DNA from: Bacillus sp. CH30_1T
Lineage (GTDB): Bacteria; Bacillota; Bacilli; Bacillales; Bacillaceae_B
Direction: 5' to 3'
DNA: 64,000 nucleotides
NCBI RefSeq assembly: GCF_008364765.1
Contig: NZ_VTUY01000007.1
Span: 196,884-260,883 of the forward strand
Shown here: positions 52,144-62,939 of the stretch, in pieces
Position numbering within the stretch: the stretch's first letter is position 1
Layout: the number at the start of each line of letters is the position of its first letter
Position numbers and translations under genes: made by a program
Notes under the pieces: generated by a model
Told to the model about the DNA's origin: nothing
Seen by the model: the letters and a program-made list of their open reading frames with translations, nothing else
The model's database searches: none

Positions 52144-52533
52144 TCAATCGTTTTCATTCGAAATAGGCGGGGTATCTTTCAAGTCAGGACGAAGGCTGAC
52201 TGCATTTTTCATATAAATATGTTGGATGTCTTTCTGAGGTGTGGATGTATTTAAATGAATCATCACTCTAATACAATATGGCAATGCATCAGGAACATCC
52301 AACTCTTGCATACACATGACAGGAACATATTTCCACTCATCAATCCTTCTTAATGCTTTTGCCGGAAATACACTCCCGATGTCACTGGTGGCAGAAATAA
52401 ATACAGATGCAACATCCTCTGCCATAATATTATTATGTAAAATCATTTCCCTTAAGAGACTTTCAGTTGAAAGGAGAACATCCTTTTCATTGTCACAATC
52501 CGTTGTAGTTGCGCCTCGAACTCCCCTGATCAT
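52144..52533 (-). CDS. aroH: Chorismate mutase, AroH type
   Basis: A 129-residue monofunctional chorismate mutase that converts chorismate to prephenate. The N-terminal RGVRGATTTDCDNE with the active Arg, VFISATSDIGSVFPAKALR, and YCIRVMIHLNT match the trimeric AroH family. It lies between aroB (about 70 bp upstream) and hisC. The ATG follows GGGAGAG by about 8 bases. Confidence 0.93.
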   Translation of the reverse strand: MIRGVRGATTTDCDNEKDVLLSTESLLREMILHNNIMAEDVASVFISATSDIGSVFPAKALRRIDEWKYVPVMCMQELDVPDALPYCIRVMIHLNTSTPQKDIQHIYMKNAVSLRPDLKDTPPISNEND

Positions 52534-52603
52534 TCTTCCACTCTCCCTTTTCTCCGGCTAATGAGCTCTATTTTTACTTTCGTGATTCATTAAGACCAGA
52601 TTT

Positions 52604-53689
52604 CTAATTAAATTCTCGAATAAATTGATCTGCCCGCCTTAAGTCCTCTACAGAAACTTTCACCATCAATGGTTTCCCAATATCCTTCAATAACACAAAA
52701 ACAGGATTTCCATGCTGGGATTTCTTATCAAGTTTCATTCCTATATATAAATTATCAAAAGTGATATGAGATGGAATGTTCAGATTGTACCCAAGTGAAG
52801 CGACCCAATCTATAAATCCTTGTAAATCAAATGTAAGTTCGCAGTATTGTTCACTAAGATGCAGAGCAAAAATCATCCCGATCATAACCGATTCACCATG
52901 CGTTCGATTTCCGTATCCACTGGCACTTTCAACGGCATGGCCATACGTATGCCCAAAATTTAAAAACGCTCGGATATTCGATTCTCTCTCGTCCTTCGCA
53001 ACAATATTTCCTTTAACACGGATCCCTTTCATCAGACAATCCGTTAGAAATTCATGATCCAACTGTTCCGGGGAATGAAAATTATCCATCAACTCCTGTA
53101 AAAAAGCTCGATCAGATAAAAAGGCGTGCTTGATCACTTCTGAGAATCCGGATAGTACTTCCGTTTTCGGTAAAGTAGTCATATAATCCAAATCAAAAAA
53201 CACACCTTCAGGCTGATAAAATTGCCCTACCATATTTTTGCCAAGGGGGTGGTTAATCGCTACCTTCCCTCCAACAGCACTATCATGAGCGAGTATCGTA
53301 GTAGGGACACCAATGAAGGGGATCCCCCTCATATAGGTGGAAGCGACGAAACCTGCAAGATCGCCGATGGCTCCGCCTCCGAATGCTATCACCATGGCAC
53401 TGCGATCGACATGATTTGCAAGACCGTGGGTGATGGCATCTTCATATATAGCGAAACTTTTGGCGTGTTCTCCTTTAGGAGCCAGATAAGTCGTTACGTC
53501 ATATGATCGACTTAAAATCTCTGTAAAAGCTGTTCCATGAAGGTTGAAGACCTCTTTATCCGCGATGATCCACAATTTTGATACTTGCGGAAAGGTCTTT
53601 TTTATAAAAGAAACAATTTCATTCGTCATATCCACTCCAATTTTTACATCATACGTTTTGGAAGCAGTTTGAATGGTTATCTGTTTCAT
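52604..53689 (-). CDS. aroB: 3-dehydroquinate synthase
   Basis: A 361-residue NAD- and metal-dependent shikimate-pathway enzyme. The NAD/nucleotide loop is AFGGGAIGDLAGFVA, and metal ligands lie in SEVIKHAFL and FLNFGHTYGHAVE. The segment PTTILAHDSAVGGKVAINHP is characteristic. It starts 3 bp after the aroC stop, so the two are coupled. Confidence 0.95.
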   Translation of the reverse strand: MKQITIQTASKTYDVKIGVDMTNEIVSFIKKTFPQVSKLWIIADKEVFNLHGTAFTEILSRSYDVTTYLAPKGEHAKSFAIYEDAITHGLANHVDRSAMVIAFGGGAIGDLAGFVASTYMRGIPFIGVPTTILAHDSAVGGKVAINHPLGKNMVGQFYQPEGVFFDLDYMTTLPKTEVLSGFSEVIKHAFLSDRAFLQELMDNFHSPEQLDHEFLTDCLMKGIRVKGNIVAKDERESNIRAFLNFGHTYGHAVESASGYGNRTHGESVMIGMIFALHLSEQYCELTFDLQGFIDWVASLGYNLNIPSHITFDNLYIGMKLDKKSQHGNPVFVLLKDIGKPLMVKVSVEDLRRADQFIREFN

Positions 53690-53692
53690 TCA

Positions 53693-54865
53693 TTAATACT
53701 CCCTGGACTCTTGACGTTGTCTATTGATATCTTCATGGAGCTTATCGAATTGATCACTATGAAATTGGTCCACGATAGCAGAAGCAAGTTCCCATGCCAC
53801 TACGGCCTCTGCCACTACGCTTGCAGCCGGTACCGCACAGCTATCGGATCTCTCGATACTTGCTTTAAATGGTTCCTTTGTTTCAATATCCACGCTTTGT
53901 AATGGTTTATACAGGGTAGGAATAGGCTTCATTACCCCTTTAACCCGAATGGGCATTCCTGTCGTCATACCGCCTTCAAAGCCGCCTAAACGATTCGTTT
54001 TACGGTAGTATCCCAGTTCTTCACTCCAAGCAATTTCATCGTGAACTTCACTACCCGGTTTCCGCGCCATTTCAAACCCTAAGCCGAATTCGACCCCTTT
54101 AAATGCATTTATACTCATGACGGCCATGGCAACCTTCGCATCAAGCTTACGGTCATAATGGACATAGCTCCCAACGCCTGAAGGCATCCCTTCAACGATG
54201 ACTTCAACTACACCACCAATGGAATCTCCATTTTCCTTCGCTTCATCTATTAAGTCCATCATTTTCTGTGCAGCTTCTTTATCCAGGCATCGGACCGGAG
54301 AATCTTCAGTAATATCTCTTAGATCATTTATAGAATCATAGTGTAGGTTCTCTGCTTTAATTCCACCAATTTCAAGAACATGCCCGACAACTTCGATTCC
54401 TAACAACTTTAATAACTTCTTCGCAACGGCACCTGCAGCCACTCTTACAGTGGTTTCTCTCGCTGATGACCTTTCCAATACATTCCTCAGATCCCTATGA
54501 CCATATTTCATACCACCGACAAGGTCTGCATGACCTGGTCTTGGTCTTGAAATCTTTCTCTTTACCTCTTCTTCTTCTCCAGGCCCCAGAGGTTCGATGC
54601 CCATCACTTTCGTCCAGTGAGTCCAGTCTTTATTCTCCACAACCAGTCCTAAAGGAGATCCCAAAGTATATCCATGTCTCACTCCTCCAACGATCGATGC
54701 CTGATCTTTCTCGATTTGCATCCTCCGGCCACGGCCATAGCCTTTTTGCCTTCTTGCCAGGTTATCATTGATATCCTCTGCTTCTAAAGGCATTCCTGCA
54801 GGCAGCCCTTCAATGATGGTCGTTAATTGTGGTCCATGTGATTCTCCAGATGTTAAGTACCTCAT
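53693..54865 (-). CDS. aroC: Chorismate synthase
   Basis: A 390-residue FMN-dependent enzyme (AroF in B. subtilis) that makes chorismate from EPSP. Family signatures are [19 protein letters not shown] at the start, [29 protein letters not shown] and [15 protein letters not shown]. The ATG follows AGGGGG by 7 bases. It opens the aroC-aroB-aroH-hisC-tyrA-aroA block. About 210 bp separate it from cheR. Confidence 0.96.
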   Translation of the reverse strand: MRYLTSGESHGPQLTTIIEGLPAGMPLEAEDINDNLARRQKGYGRGRRMQIEKDQASIVGGVRHGYTLGSPLGLVVENKDWTHWTKVMGIEPLGPGEEEEVKRKISRPRPGHADLVGGMKYGHRDLRNVLERSSARETTVRVAAGAVAKKLLKLLGIEVVGHVLEIGGIKAENLHYDSINDLRDITEDSPVRCLDKEAAQKMMDLIDEAKENGDSIGGVVEVIVEGMPSGVGSYVHYDRKLDAKVAMAVMSINAFKGVEFGLGFEMARKPGSEVHDEIAWSEELGYYRKTNRLGGFEGGMTTGMPIRVKGVMKPIPTLYKPLQSVDIETKEPFKASIERSDSCAVPAASVVAEAVVAWELASAIVDQFHSDQFDKLHEDINRQRQESREY

Positions 54866-54973
54866 TTACTTTCCCCCTTCAACTCGCTAAAGAATTATGT
54901 ACCAATATAACATAGAATTCAGATCATTTCCTAGCCCTAAAGTTTAAAAAATTTTCTAAAAACCTCTCGAACA

Positions 54974-55022
54974 TAGAAAAAAACGATGTAACCCAACATA
55001 TTTGACTTTTAAACTGTATCGT
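54974..55022 (-). terminator. Possible terminator after cheR
   Basis: On the minus strand AACGAT and ATCGTT arms enclose a long loop and are followed by TTTTTTTCT, about 55 bp past the cheR stop. The stem is short. Confidence 0.4.
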
Positions 55023-55077
55023 TACCCTAAAGCAAGCGTACAGCCGTCCAGTAAATGTAGGATCGACATCGTAAATT

Positions 55078-55869
<792 letters not shown>

Positions 55870-55939
55870 CTACATTAAAGGTATAAGACTATATGTATTA
55901 TATCGAACGCTATACAAAAAAGTTAAACCCTATTCCATA

Positions 55940-55970
55940 AGAAAAGACAAGTCTCCTTAACACGACTTGC
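55940..55970 (-). terminator. Intrinsic terminator of ndk
   Basis: On the minus strand CAAGTC and GACTTG close a 10-base loop and are followed by TCTTTTC, 30 bp past ndk. Confidence 0.6.
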
Positions 55971-55999
55971 CATAAAAGATCTTATTTGTTTAACAGGTA

Positions 56000-56446
56000 T
56001 TAATAAACCCACTCGTTCATTAATTTAGAATATTCTACCAGTTCTTCCTCTTTGAAGAATAAGCCGATTTCTCTAACAGCGCTTTCACTAGAGTCAGATC
56101 CGTGGATAATATTCTTTCCGACTGTCAAGCCGAAATCACCACGGATTGTCCCAAGAGCAGCATCCTTAGGGTTTGTTGCTCCCATCATTCCACGAGCTGT
56201 CGTGATGACGTTTTCACCTTGCCAAACCATTGCAAATACAGGGCCAGAAGTGATAAAGTCAACAAGCTCTCCAAAGAATGGTCTTTCCTTGTGCTCACCG
56301 TAATGCTCTTCAGCAAGCTCATTTGAAATGCTCATTAGCTTTGCCCCTACTAATTGAAAGCCCTTTTTTTCAAAACGTGATACGATATCACCGATTAGAC
56401 CTCTTTGTACGCCGTCCGGTTTTACCATTAAAAATGTCTTTTCCAT
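56000..56446 (-). CDS. ndk: Nucleoside diphosphate kinase
   Basis: A 148-residue enzyme that moves phosphate between NTPs and NDPs. The start [18 protein letters not shown] and the catalytic histidine in [12 protein letters not shown] are diagnostic. The start at ATG 56446 follows GGAGTGGGG by 4-5 bases; the 21 upstream in-frame codons lack a ribosome site. It lies between hepT and cheR, as in B. subtilis. Confidence 0.96.
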   Translation of the reverse strand: MEKTFLMVKPDGVQRGLIGDIVSRFEKKGFQLVGAKLMSISNELAEEHYGEHKERPFFGELVDFITSGPVFAMVWQGENVITTARGMMGATNPKDAALGTIRGDFGLTVGKNIIHGSDSSESAVREIGLFFKEEELVEYSKLMNEWVY

Positions 56447-56548
56447 CTTCCCCACTCCTAAATATGTATGTATAGAAGTCCTAAGGACATCCCACGAAAA
56501 TAGTAACACTGATTAGGGTTTTTGGCAACGTTTCCATTTTAAATTTTC

Positions 56549-57511
56549 TTAATATTTTCTCTTACCAATAAAGTTTGCGATATTCTTCAATGTTTTCTTC
56601 ACACGGTTGTATGGGAGATGATCCAGATCTTCCAACGCTCTGTCTAAATACATTCTACTAAGCTTATGAGATCGATCTATGGCATCCGTGGCTATGATGG
56701 ACGAAATGATTTCTCTCATCTCTTCAGGAGAAGTATATTCAGTCACTCTTTCAATCTTTGTTTTAAGTTCAGGTTTTTCCATCGCGTATAAAATAGGAAG
56801 GGTAATATTACCTTGCCACAAGTCACTGCCGGCAGGCTTACCCAGTTCTTCCTCACTTGCTGTAAGATCTAAAATATCATCTGTAATTTGAAAGCTCATC
56901 CCCACATTATAGCCAAATCGGTATAAGCGTCGATGGATTTCTTCAGGAGCCCCGGAAGAAATGGCACCGATCTGGCAGCTTACAGCAATTAGCAGGGCTG
57001 TTTTCCGCTTGATTCTAAGGAGGTAATCCCTCAGATTTTGATCAAATCGATATTTATCTTTTATTTGAGCGATTTCACCCTTACATACTTCAACAATGGT
57101 GTGAGAAAGTATTTGATGTGCTTCAGGCGCTTTAATATTCGTCATATACTCGAGAGCTCGCGCAAAGATGTAATCTCCGGTGTACATGGCAATACGATTG
57201 TCCCATTGAGCTTTAATCGTTGGCTTTCCTCTTCTTAACTCTGCATCATCGATCACGTCATCGTGAACAAGGGATGCCATATGAATTAACTCCAAAGCCA
57301 CTGCTACATTTTTCACAATGTTAATATCATATTGTCCGAATTTTGCAGAGAGCAAGACAAAAACAGGTCGGATTCTTTTACCACCTGCTTGTAGTAGGTG
57401 AAGGGACGCCTCTTGTAAAAGTTGTGATTCTGACTCAATCGCAACTTCCAGTTCCTTTTCAATTTCATCAATATCCGCTTTTAAAAACGAATACATCCTG
57501 TTTAGCTTCAT
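56549..57511 (-). CDS. hepT: Heptaprenyl diphosphate synthase component II
   Basis: A 320-residue trans-prenyltransferase that extends allylic diphosphates to the C35 side chain of menaquinone. The first Asp-rich motif is LVHDDVIDDAELRRG, the second QITDDILDLTAS. It works as a heterodimer with HepS, encoded two genes upstream. The ATG follows GGTGG by 8 bases. MenG lies between the two subunit genes. Confidence 0.95.
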   Translation of the reverse strand: MKLNRMYSFLKADIDEIEKELEVAIESESQLLQEASLHLLQAGGKRIRPVFVLLSAKFGQYDINIVKNVAVALELIHMASLVHDDVIDDAELRRGKPTIKAQWDNRIAMYTGDYIFARALEYMTNIKAPEAHQILSHTIVEVCKGEIAQIKDKYRFDQNLRDYLLRIKRKTALLIAVSCQIGAISSGAPEEIHRRLYRFGYNVGMSFQITDDILDLTASEEELGKPAGSDLWQGNITLPILYAMEKPELKTKIERVTEYTSPEEMREIISSIIATDAIDRSHKLSRMYLDRALEDLDHLPYNRVKKTLKNIANFIGKRKY

Positions 57512-57538
57512 AGTTTTTCCACCTAATTTACGAATTTC

Positions 57539-58240
57539 TTACTTTCTGCCTGAATGCATGGCAGCCACTCCGCCACTATATGGTTTTACATGTATATCTT
57601 TAAAGCCGGCTTCTTCAAACATCTTCGCAAGCTCCTTCATCCCTGGGAAATCTCTAGCTGATTCCTGAAGCCATGAATATTCATTAAAGCTCTTGGCAAA
57701 GATCTTTCCGAACAGAGGCATCACGTAACGAAAATATGCGTAATACATCTGTTTGAACCCGAGCATGGTTGGTTGGGAGGTTTCAAGACAAACTGCCATC
57801 CCTCCTGGTTTCACCACACGATTCATTTCTTTTAGGACGTGGAGGTAGTCAGGAACATTCCGTAAGCCGAAGCCTATTGTGACATAATCAAAGGTATTAT
57901 CGTCAAAAGGCAGTTCCATTGCATTTCCATGGATCAGCTCAATGTTGTTCAAGGGGGATTTTTTTACTTTCTCTTCACCAATAGACAGCATATTCTGGCT
58001 GAAATCCAATCCAACTACATTGCCCGTTTCTCCGACCTTTTCTCCTATCGCTAACGTCCAATCCGCAGTTCCGCAGCAAACGTCCAGCGCCTTTGAGCCT
58101 GGCTTCACGTCCATATGCTTCATGGTATCTTTTCTCCACTTTTTATGCTGTTGGAAACTGATTACCGAATTCATCTTATCATAATTCGAGTATATTTTTT
58201 CAAATACTCCGTGGACTTTTTGTTCTTTGGACTGCTGCAT
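57539..58240 (-). CDS. menG: Demethylmenaquinone methyltransferase
   Basis: A 233-residue SAM-dependent methyltransferase (UbiE/MenG family) that performs the last step of menaquinone synthesis. The SAM motif is [17 protein letters not shown], followed by [16 protein letters not shown] and [16 protein letters not shown], the UbiE signature. It starts 6 bp after the hepS stop and 27 bp before hepT, so the three menaquinone genes form one unit that feeds the respiratory genes in this window. Confidence 0.95.
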   Translation of the reverse strand: MQQSKEQKVHGVFEKIYSNYDKMNSVISFQQHKKWRKDTMKHMDVKPGSKALDVCCGTADWTLAIGEKVGETGNVVGLDFSQNMLSIGEEKVKKSPLNNIELIHGNAMELPFDDNTFDYVTIGFGLRNVPDYLHVLKEMNRVVKPGGMAVCLETSQPTMLGFKQMYYAYFRYVMPLFGKIFAKSFNEYSWLQESARDFPGMKELAKMFEEAGFKDIHVKPYSGGVAAMHSGRK

Positions 58241-58246
58241 TTCGAT

Positions 58247-59080
58247 TTACCCTTCTTCCGCATATAGTTTGGTCATAGGTTCAGGCTCAGCATAAGGTAA
58301 TAGCTCTACAATCAGCTTTTTAAAATACGGTGTTACCGGTTCTATGTTCTCTAACTGAGTTTGAATGGTTTTCTTCGTTGAGGAAATTAATTTATCCACC
58401 CTTGAAAGCAAATGTCCGGACTCTTCTTTCGTTAGCTTTAAAGATGGTGTCTCACTGGCTGATTTGAACGTTAAAGTCGACAACGCTTTTATAAAGCTAG
58501 TATTCTGTGAGTGCTCTATACAAATTCTCTCTTGAACGAGCTTCTTGTATAAAAGAGCTTGCTCAACAATCCGGATCCATTTGTCATCTTCAAAAAAACG
58601 AAAGAATTTTGAAACGATCGCTGATTCTCTTGTCTTCAAGCTTGACATCAGCTCATCAAGGTTTTGATGTTCCTCTTTATAAATGGAAATTTTGCTTTCG
58701 TTGATTTCTTTAATCGCCTTGGCTAATACTGCGATAAGGTCTACATCATCTGTGTCGGCAAGGATTTTATAGTAAAGGCTGCTGAAGTACACTCCCGCAA
58801 GTACCGTAAGCTGCCTCTCTTTCAATGGATCTAGCTCAGAGATTGTAACCTTTTCATGGGTATCAAGGGCTATCTGCAATAACATGGCAGTAGAAATCCA
58901 CTGTACAACTTCTTTATTCAAGGTCTGTCCCTCATTGACAAAAGGAAGGAGCAGGAAATAAATCCGATCCCGATCTATGTAAGGCTGATCGATATATTCC
59001 TTTAAGTAAGAGTGATGCAACTGCTCTTCTATGTATTGATGAATGATATTCGCTTGATGGTTACAATCAATGAATTTCAT
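58247..59080 (-). CDS. hepS: Heptaprenyl diphosphate synthase component I
   Basis: A 277-residue helical regulatory subunit of heptaprenyl diphosphate synthase. It lacks Asp-rich motifs and shows the HepS-type TLNKEVVQWISTAMLLQIAL and LTVLAGVYFSSLYYKILAD segments. It sets product chain length together with HepT. The ATG has GGGG about 9 bases upstream. A gap of about 195 bp separates it from mtrB. Confidence 0.9.
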   Translation of the reverse strand: MKFIDCNHQANIIHQYIEEQLHHSYLKEYIDQPYIDRDRIYFLLLPFVNEGQTLNKEVVQWISTAMLLQIALDTHEKVTISELDPLKERQLTVLAGVYFSSLYYKILADTDDVDLIAVLAKAIKEINESKISIYKEEHQNLDELMSSLKTRESAIVSKFFRFFEDDKWIRIVEQALLYKKLVQERICIEHSQNTSFIKALSTLTFKSASETPSLKLTKEESGHLLSRVDKLISSTKKTIQTQLENIEPVTPYFKKLIVELLPYAEPEPMTKLYAEEG

Positions 59081-59195
59081 ACCCTATAATCCCCATTTCT
59101 ACTATGTGTCGGTCTAAAAATTTCAGCAATAGATATTATACCATAAAATCCTCAACAATAGGGAATCAGTATTGCCCCTTATTTAGCTTTAGTAT

Positions 59196-59240
59196 AACAA
59201 AGGGGACTACTACGAAGTTCAACTCTTCATAGTCAGTCCC
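59196..59240 (-). terminator. Intrinsic terminator of folE-mtrB
   Basis: On the minus strand GGGACTGACTATGAAG pairs with CTTCGTAGTAGTCCCC (one bulge), followed by TTTGTTAT. Confidence 0.78.
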
Positions 59241-59276
59241 ACCTGTATCTTCTCTGGAACGTAAATGCTCAGAGTA

Positions 59277-59498
59277 TTATTTCTTGTTATCACTTTCGAC
59301 TTCACCGTAGCTTGTAACGATTGTTGCTTTTCCTCTAACCTTAATCGCAGAGGTATGGTCTGTAAACTGAGCAATCATGACTTCACCTTTATCAAGCTTT
59401 TCTGAATGATGAAATCGGGTATCTGTCCCTCTTGTCAGCCCGATCACATTCACACCATCTTCAATCGCCTTAATCACAATATAATCATTTGAATTCAT
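59277..59498 (-). CDS. mtrB: TRAP, trp RNA-binding attenuation protein
   Basis: A 73-residue protein that forms an 11-subunit ring. With tryptophan bound it wraps GAG/UAG-repeat leader RNA and stops trp operon expression. The sequence [41 protein letters not shown] and the RNA-binding Lys-Arg in KVRGKATI match TRAP. It follows folE by 13 bp, the usual mtrAB order. The trp operon it should control is not in this window. Confidence 0.95.
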   Translation of the reverse strand: MNSNDYIVIKAIEDGVNVIGLTRGTDTRFHHSEKLDKGEVMIAQFTDHTSAIKVRGKATIVTSYGEVESDNKK

Positions 59499-59511
59499 CC
59501 TTGGCTCACTC

Positions 59512-60078
59512 CTAATTCTTTATAAAAGAAAGAACTTCGCTTCGTGCTTGAGAGTCTTCTTTAAACGAGCCTCTTACTGCAGTTGTCACTGTACTTGAAC
59601 CAGGCTTCTTTACACCTCTCATTGTCATGCACATATGCTCAGCTTCAACCACTACCATTGCACCATAAGGCTCAAGGGTTTCCATGATCGTATCGGCCAC
59701 TGTCGAAGTAATTCTTTCTTGTAACTGAGGCCGTTTAGCAACAGATTCTACTGCCCTTGCCAGTTTACTGAGTCCAGCCACTCTTCCGTTTCTAGGAATA
59801 TATGCTACATGAGCTTTTCCATAGAAAGGTACCAAGTGGTGTTCACACATCGAATAAAAAGGAATATCCTTCACAAGCACCAATTCTTCATGCTCTTCAC
59901 TGAATATTGTTTCAAAGTATTCTTTCGGATCGTGACCGATTCCTGAAAATACTTCTGCATACATCTTCGCCACACGTTTTGGTGTATCCAATAAACCTTC
60001 TCTATTAGGATTCTCTCCAATAGCTTCTAAAATTAATCGAACTGCTTCTTCTATTTGGCCTTGATTGACTTGTGCCAT
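59512..60078 (-). CDS. folE: GTP cyclohydrolase I, FolE type
   Basis: A 188-residue zinc enzyme that opens the folate pathway by converting GTP to dihydroneopterin triphosphate. Zinc ligands are in [16 protein letters not shown] and the later [13 protein letters not shown] segment; [18 protein letters not shown] is a signature. Named mtrA in B. subtilis. The ATG follows AGGAGG by 8 bases. It shares a transcript with mtrB. Confidence 0.96.
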   Translation of the reverse strand: MAQVNQGQIEEAVRLILEAIGENPNREGLLDTPKRVAKMYAEVFSGIGHDPKEYFETIFSEEHEELVLVKDIPFYSMCEHHLVPFYGKAHVAYIPRNGRVAGLSKLARAVESVAKRPQLQERITSTVADTIMETLEPYGAMVVVEAEHMCMTMRGVKKPGSSTVTTAVRGSFKEDSQARSEVLSFIKN

Positions 60079-60256
60079 TATGTTGTCCTCCTAAGATAAC
60101 TTAAAGAAATAGTAACATTGTTAATATTAGCACAAGCCTATAATGTCATCAAAGACTAGTGCTTTAGAAGTTTTATAATAATATAAAACTTCCTTTAAAG
60201 GAATAAAACTCCTTACATATTTTTCAGGAGAAATAAACATACTATAAATGGATAGC

Positions 60257-60284
60257 AAAAAAGGCCGCATAAATATGCGACCTT
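60257..60284 (-). terminator. Intrinsic terminator of hup
   Basis: On the minus strand AAGGTCGCATA pairs with TATGCGGCCTT, followed by TTTTTTGC, 24 bp past hup. Confidence 0.85.
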
Positions 60285-60307
60285 TTCTTTACGCTCAAAG
60301 TATGTAA

Positions 60308-60580
60308 TTATTTTACAGCTTCTTTAAGCGCTTTACCTGGTTTGAAAGCAGGTACTTTGCTAGCTGAGATTTCGATCTCTTCACCTGTTTGTGGGTTGCG
60401 ACCTTTACGGGCTGCACGCTCACGTACTTCGAAGTTACCGAATCCGATTAATTGTACTTTATCACCGTTTGCAAGTGAGTTTTGAATTGTATCGAAAACA
60501 GCGTCAACCGCTTTTGTAGCGTCCTTCTTAGATAGCTCAGCAGCTTCTGCAACAGCATTGATTAGTTCTGTCTTGTTCAT
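60308..60580 (-). CDS. hup: HU-type nucleoid protein HBsu
   Basis: A 90-residue DNA-bending chromatin protein. [20 protein letters not shown], the signature [20 protein letters not shown] and the final [13 protein letters not shown] are diagnostic of HU. The start at ATG 60580 has GGAGGTG 5 bases upstream; the 12 upstream codons overlap that site. The gene is called hbs in B. subtilis and is likely highly expressed. The 590 bp upstream are non-coding. Confidence 0.97.
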   Translation of the reverse strand: MNKTELINAVAEAAELSKKDATKAVDAVFDTIQNSLANGDKVQLIGFGNFEVRERAARKGRNPQTGEEIEISASKVPAFKPGKALKEAVK

Positions 60581-61173
60581 GCCATTCACCTCCTCCCAAG
60601 GAAATGTCTCAGTCATGATTCATTTACTTTAATATCATTAGTAAACAAGTTTAGCGAATTCTATACATAAAGTGTAGAAAAAACGCTTAAAAACGTTGCT
60701 GAATCAATATTCAACAACAATTCTGTTAAAAGATTATCACAATAGATTAACCTTAGCAAGAACAAATCAAGAAATAATGGGAATCTTTTCTTATTTGAAA
60801 CACAAATGTAATAGAATCCCTTCATATCCCTTTATTCTTGCCGTCTATTCAACCTATCACTTCTTTTAGATGACTGCAACTAATACCCTCTCCTTTAGGT
60901 ACTCTATCTTACTTCCCAATCTTGTAATCCATTAAACATCGACTCCCCTGTTTTCATCTAGGATGAATATCCATCAGGTTGCATCACCCTGATATTCTCA
61001 TTGTATAAACCTATATATATTAAGGTTTGAGCGCTTCCATATGCGTATTTACACCTTTTCGTCCCAGCTGTAAATTTATAAATATACAATGTGAAAAACA
61101 GTAATAAAAAATCGGGATCATAAAAAAATTCAGAGCTATAAGATAAAAATAAAAGATTTCAAAGAAGCAAAAA
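60581..61173. other. Long non-coding gap upstream of hup
   Basis: This AT-rich stretch of about 590 bp between spoIVA and hup has no ORF of convincing size on either strand and no member of repeat families A-C. It probably holds the hup promoters and a long leader. Weak sigma-A-like pairs are seen (for example TTGCTA with TAATCT 17 bases apart on the minus strand near 60740), but none is strong enough to name. Confidence 0.5.
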
Positions 61174-61198
61174 TAAAAAAGACCCTCCTAAGAAGGTC
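61174..61198 (-). terminator. Intrinsic terminator of spoIVA
   Basis: On the minus strand GACCTTC and GAGGGTC close a 4-base loop and are followed by TTTTTTATTTTT, 10 bp past spoIVA. Confidence 0.82.
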
Positions 61199-61207
61199 CA
61201 AAGACAT

Positions 61208-62686
61208 TTATAAAATGATGGCGATCAATCCACCTGATCCCTCGTTGATGATTCTTTCGAGTGTATCTTTGAGTTTATATCTTGCATTCTCAGGCATTAA
61301 GGAAAGTTTCGCTTGGATTCCCTCTCTTACAATGGAACTTAAGCTTCTGCCGAAGATATCGGAATTCCAGATGGAGAGCGGGTCATCTTCGAAATCCTGC
61401 ATTAAATAGCGCACTAGTTCTTCGCTCTGTTTTTCTGTCCCGATAATTGGTTCGAACTTGGACTGTACATCCACTTTGATCATGTGGATGGATGGTGCTA
61501 CTGCCTTCAAGCTGACTCCGAATCTGGAACCCTGTCTGATGATTTCCGGTTCATCCAGACTCATATCATTTAACGAAGGCGCAGCGATGCCATATCCCGT
61601 CTGCTTCACCATTCTCAATGCATCTGAAACCTGGTCGTATTCCGCTTTTGCATGAGCGAAGTCCTGCATTAATTCCAACAGATGATCTTTCCCGCGAATT
61701 TCCACCCCTACAATCTCCTTCAGTACTTCATCATACAGTTCGTCAGGGGCGTACAGGTCAATTTCTGCAATCCCCTGCCCCATATCAATGCCGGCAAGTC
61801 CTGCCCGTTCGATATGATCAAATTCACTGAAGTAATGAACAACACGGTCCACATCCCGCAGTCGTTTTATATCCTTAACAGTCTCTTTCACGGCTTCCTG
61901 ATAGTTCTGTCTTAGCCAGTGCTCTTCTTTCAGAACCATTACCCAACTTGGAAGATTTACATTCACTTCAAGTACCGGGAATTCAAATAGTGCTTCTCTT
62001 AACACGTTGAGGACGTCTGAATCTCTCATGCTCTCTACACTCATGGCGAGAACTGGGATGTCATACTTATCTTGAAGTTTCACTCGTAGGTCTTCTGTCT
62101 CAGGAGCATGTGGTCTCGCCGAGTTAATGACCATGATAAATGGTTTACCTACTTCCTTCAGTTCCTCAATGACCCTCTCTTCCGCTTGGATGTAATCGCC
62201 TCTGCCAATTTCCCCGATGGAACCGTCGGTTGTCACCACAACTCCGATCGTGGAATGTTCCTGGATGACTTTACGCGTACCGATCTCGGCCGCTTCATGG
62301 AATGGAATAGGCTCTTCATACCATGGGGTATTGATCATTCTAGGTCCATTCTCATCTTCGTATCCTTTAGCACCCGGGACCGTATATCCCACACAATCTA
62401 CCAATCTCACATTCACTTCCAGCCCTTCATCCACGTGAACGGAAATGGCTTGATTAGGAACAAACTTCGGTTCTGTCGTCATGATGGTCCTGCCTGCTGC
62501 ACTTTGGGGTAATTCATCCTGCGCTCTTGCACGTTCTGATTCACTGGCTATGTTAGGAAGGACTACAAGTTCCATGAACTTCTTGATGAATGTTGATTTT
62601 CCTGTTCTAACTGCTCCTACCACACCTAAATAGATATCTCCGCCTGTTCTTTCGGCAATGTCCTTAAATAGATCGACTCTTTCCAA
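61208..62686 (-). CDS. spoIVA: Stage IV sporulation protein A, coat basement ATPase
   Basis: A 492-residue ATPase that polymerises on the forespore surface and anchors the spore coat. The Walker A site is VGAVRTGKSTFIKKF (residues about 23-37); the sequence is near-identical to B. subtilis SpoIVA throughout and ends GSGGLIAIIL. The start is TTG at 62686, 6 bases after GGGAGGG. It gives exactly 492 residues, the length I recall for the homologue. An ATG five codons earlier overlaps the ribosome site. A sigma-E-like promoter lies about 65 bp upstream. Confidence 0.97.
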   Translation of the reverse strand: MERVDLFKDIAERTGGDIYLGVVGAVRTGKSTFIKKFMELVVLPNIASESERARAQDELPQSAAGRTIMTTEPKFVPNQAISVHVDEGLEVNVRLVDCVGYTVPGAKGYEDENGPRMINTPWYEEPIPFHEAAEIGTRKVIQEHSTIGVVVTTDGSIGEIGRGDYIQAEERVIEELKEVGKPFIMVINSARPHAPETEDLRVKLQDKYDIPVLAMSVESMRDSDVLNVLREALFEFPVLEVNVNLPSWVMVLKEEHWLRQNYQEAVKETVKDIKRLRDVDRVVHYFSEFDHIERAGLAGIDMGQGIAEIDLYAPDELYDEVLKEIVGVEIRGKDHLLELMQDFAHAKAEYDQVSDALRMVKQTGYGIAAPSLNDMSLDEPEIIRQGSRFGVSLKAVAPSIHMIKVDVQSKFEPIIGTEKQSEELVRYLMQDFEDDPLSIWNSDIFGRSLSSIVREGIQAKLSLMPENARYKLKDTLERIINEGSGGLIAIIL

Positions 62687-62748
62687 GAGATTCCCTCCCA
62701 TCTTATATTCCAGGGATGTTTCATCCGTGTATTCTGTCTCACATTCTA

Positions 62749-62778
62749 TATTTATGATGTTGTCCCAATGACTTATGA
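62749..62778 (-). promoter_or_regulatory. Candidate sigma-E promoter of spoIVA
   Basis: On the minus strand TCATAA (62773-62778), a 16-base spacer, then CATAAATA (62749-62756), similar to the sigma-E -10 CATACA-T. SpoIVA is a known sigma-E gene. Confidence 0.4.
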
Positions 62779-62887
62779 CTATTAATATGCTTTTTTTCCC
62801 CCCTTATGATTAAAAGTATAAAAATTTATTATGTCTTTAGCATTTATGATCATTAGTTTTGATGAAATTACCCTATAAAGGATGACA

Positions 62888-62935
62888 TAAAAATAATAAC
62901 CCTTCCCTTACAATATATTTTGCAAGAAAAGGGTT
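62888..62935 (-). terminator. Intrinsic terminator of yphF
   Basis: On the minus strand AACCCTTTTCTTGCA pairs with TGTAAGGGAAGGGTT (two G-T wobbles), followed by ATTTTTATG, 5 bp past yphF. Confidence 0.78.
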
Positions 62936-62939
62936 ATGC

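Noticed and set aside
60581-61173. 15-codon frame after AAAGGAGAGGG (TTG start near 60875, minus strand)
   Set aside because: It is too short, starts with TTG, has no recognisable sequence and no conserved context; the ribosome-like site alone is not enough.
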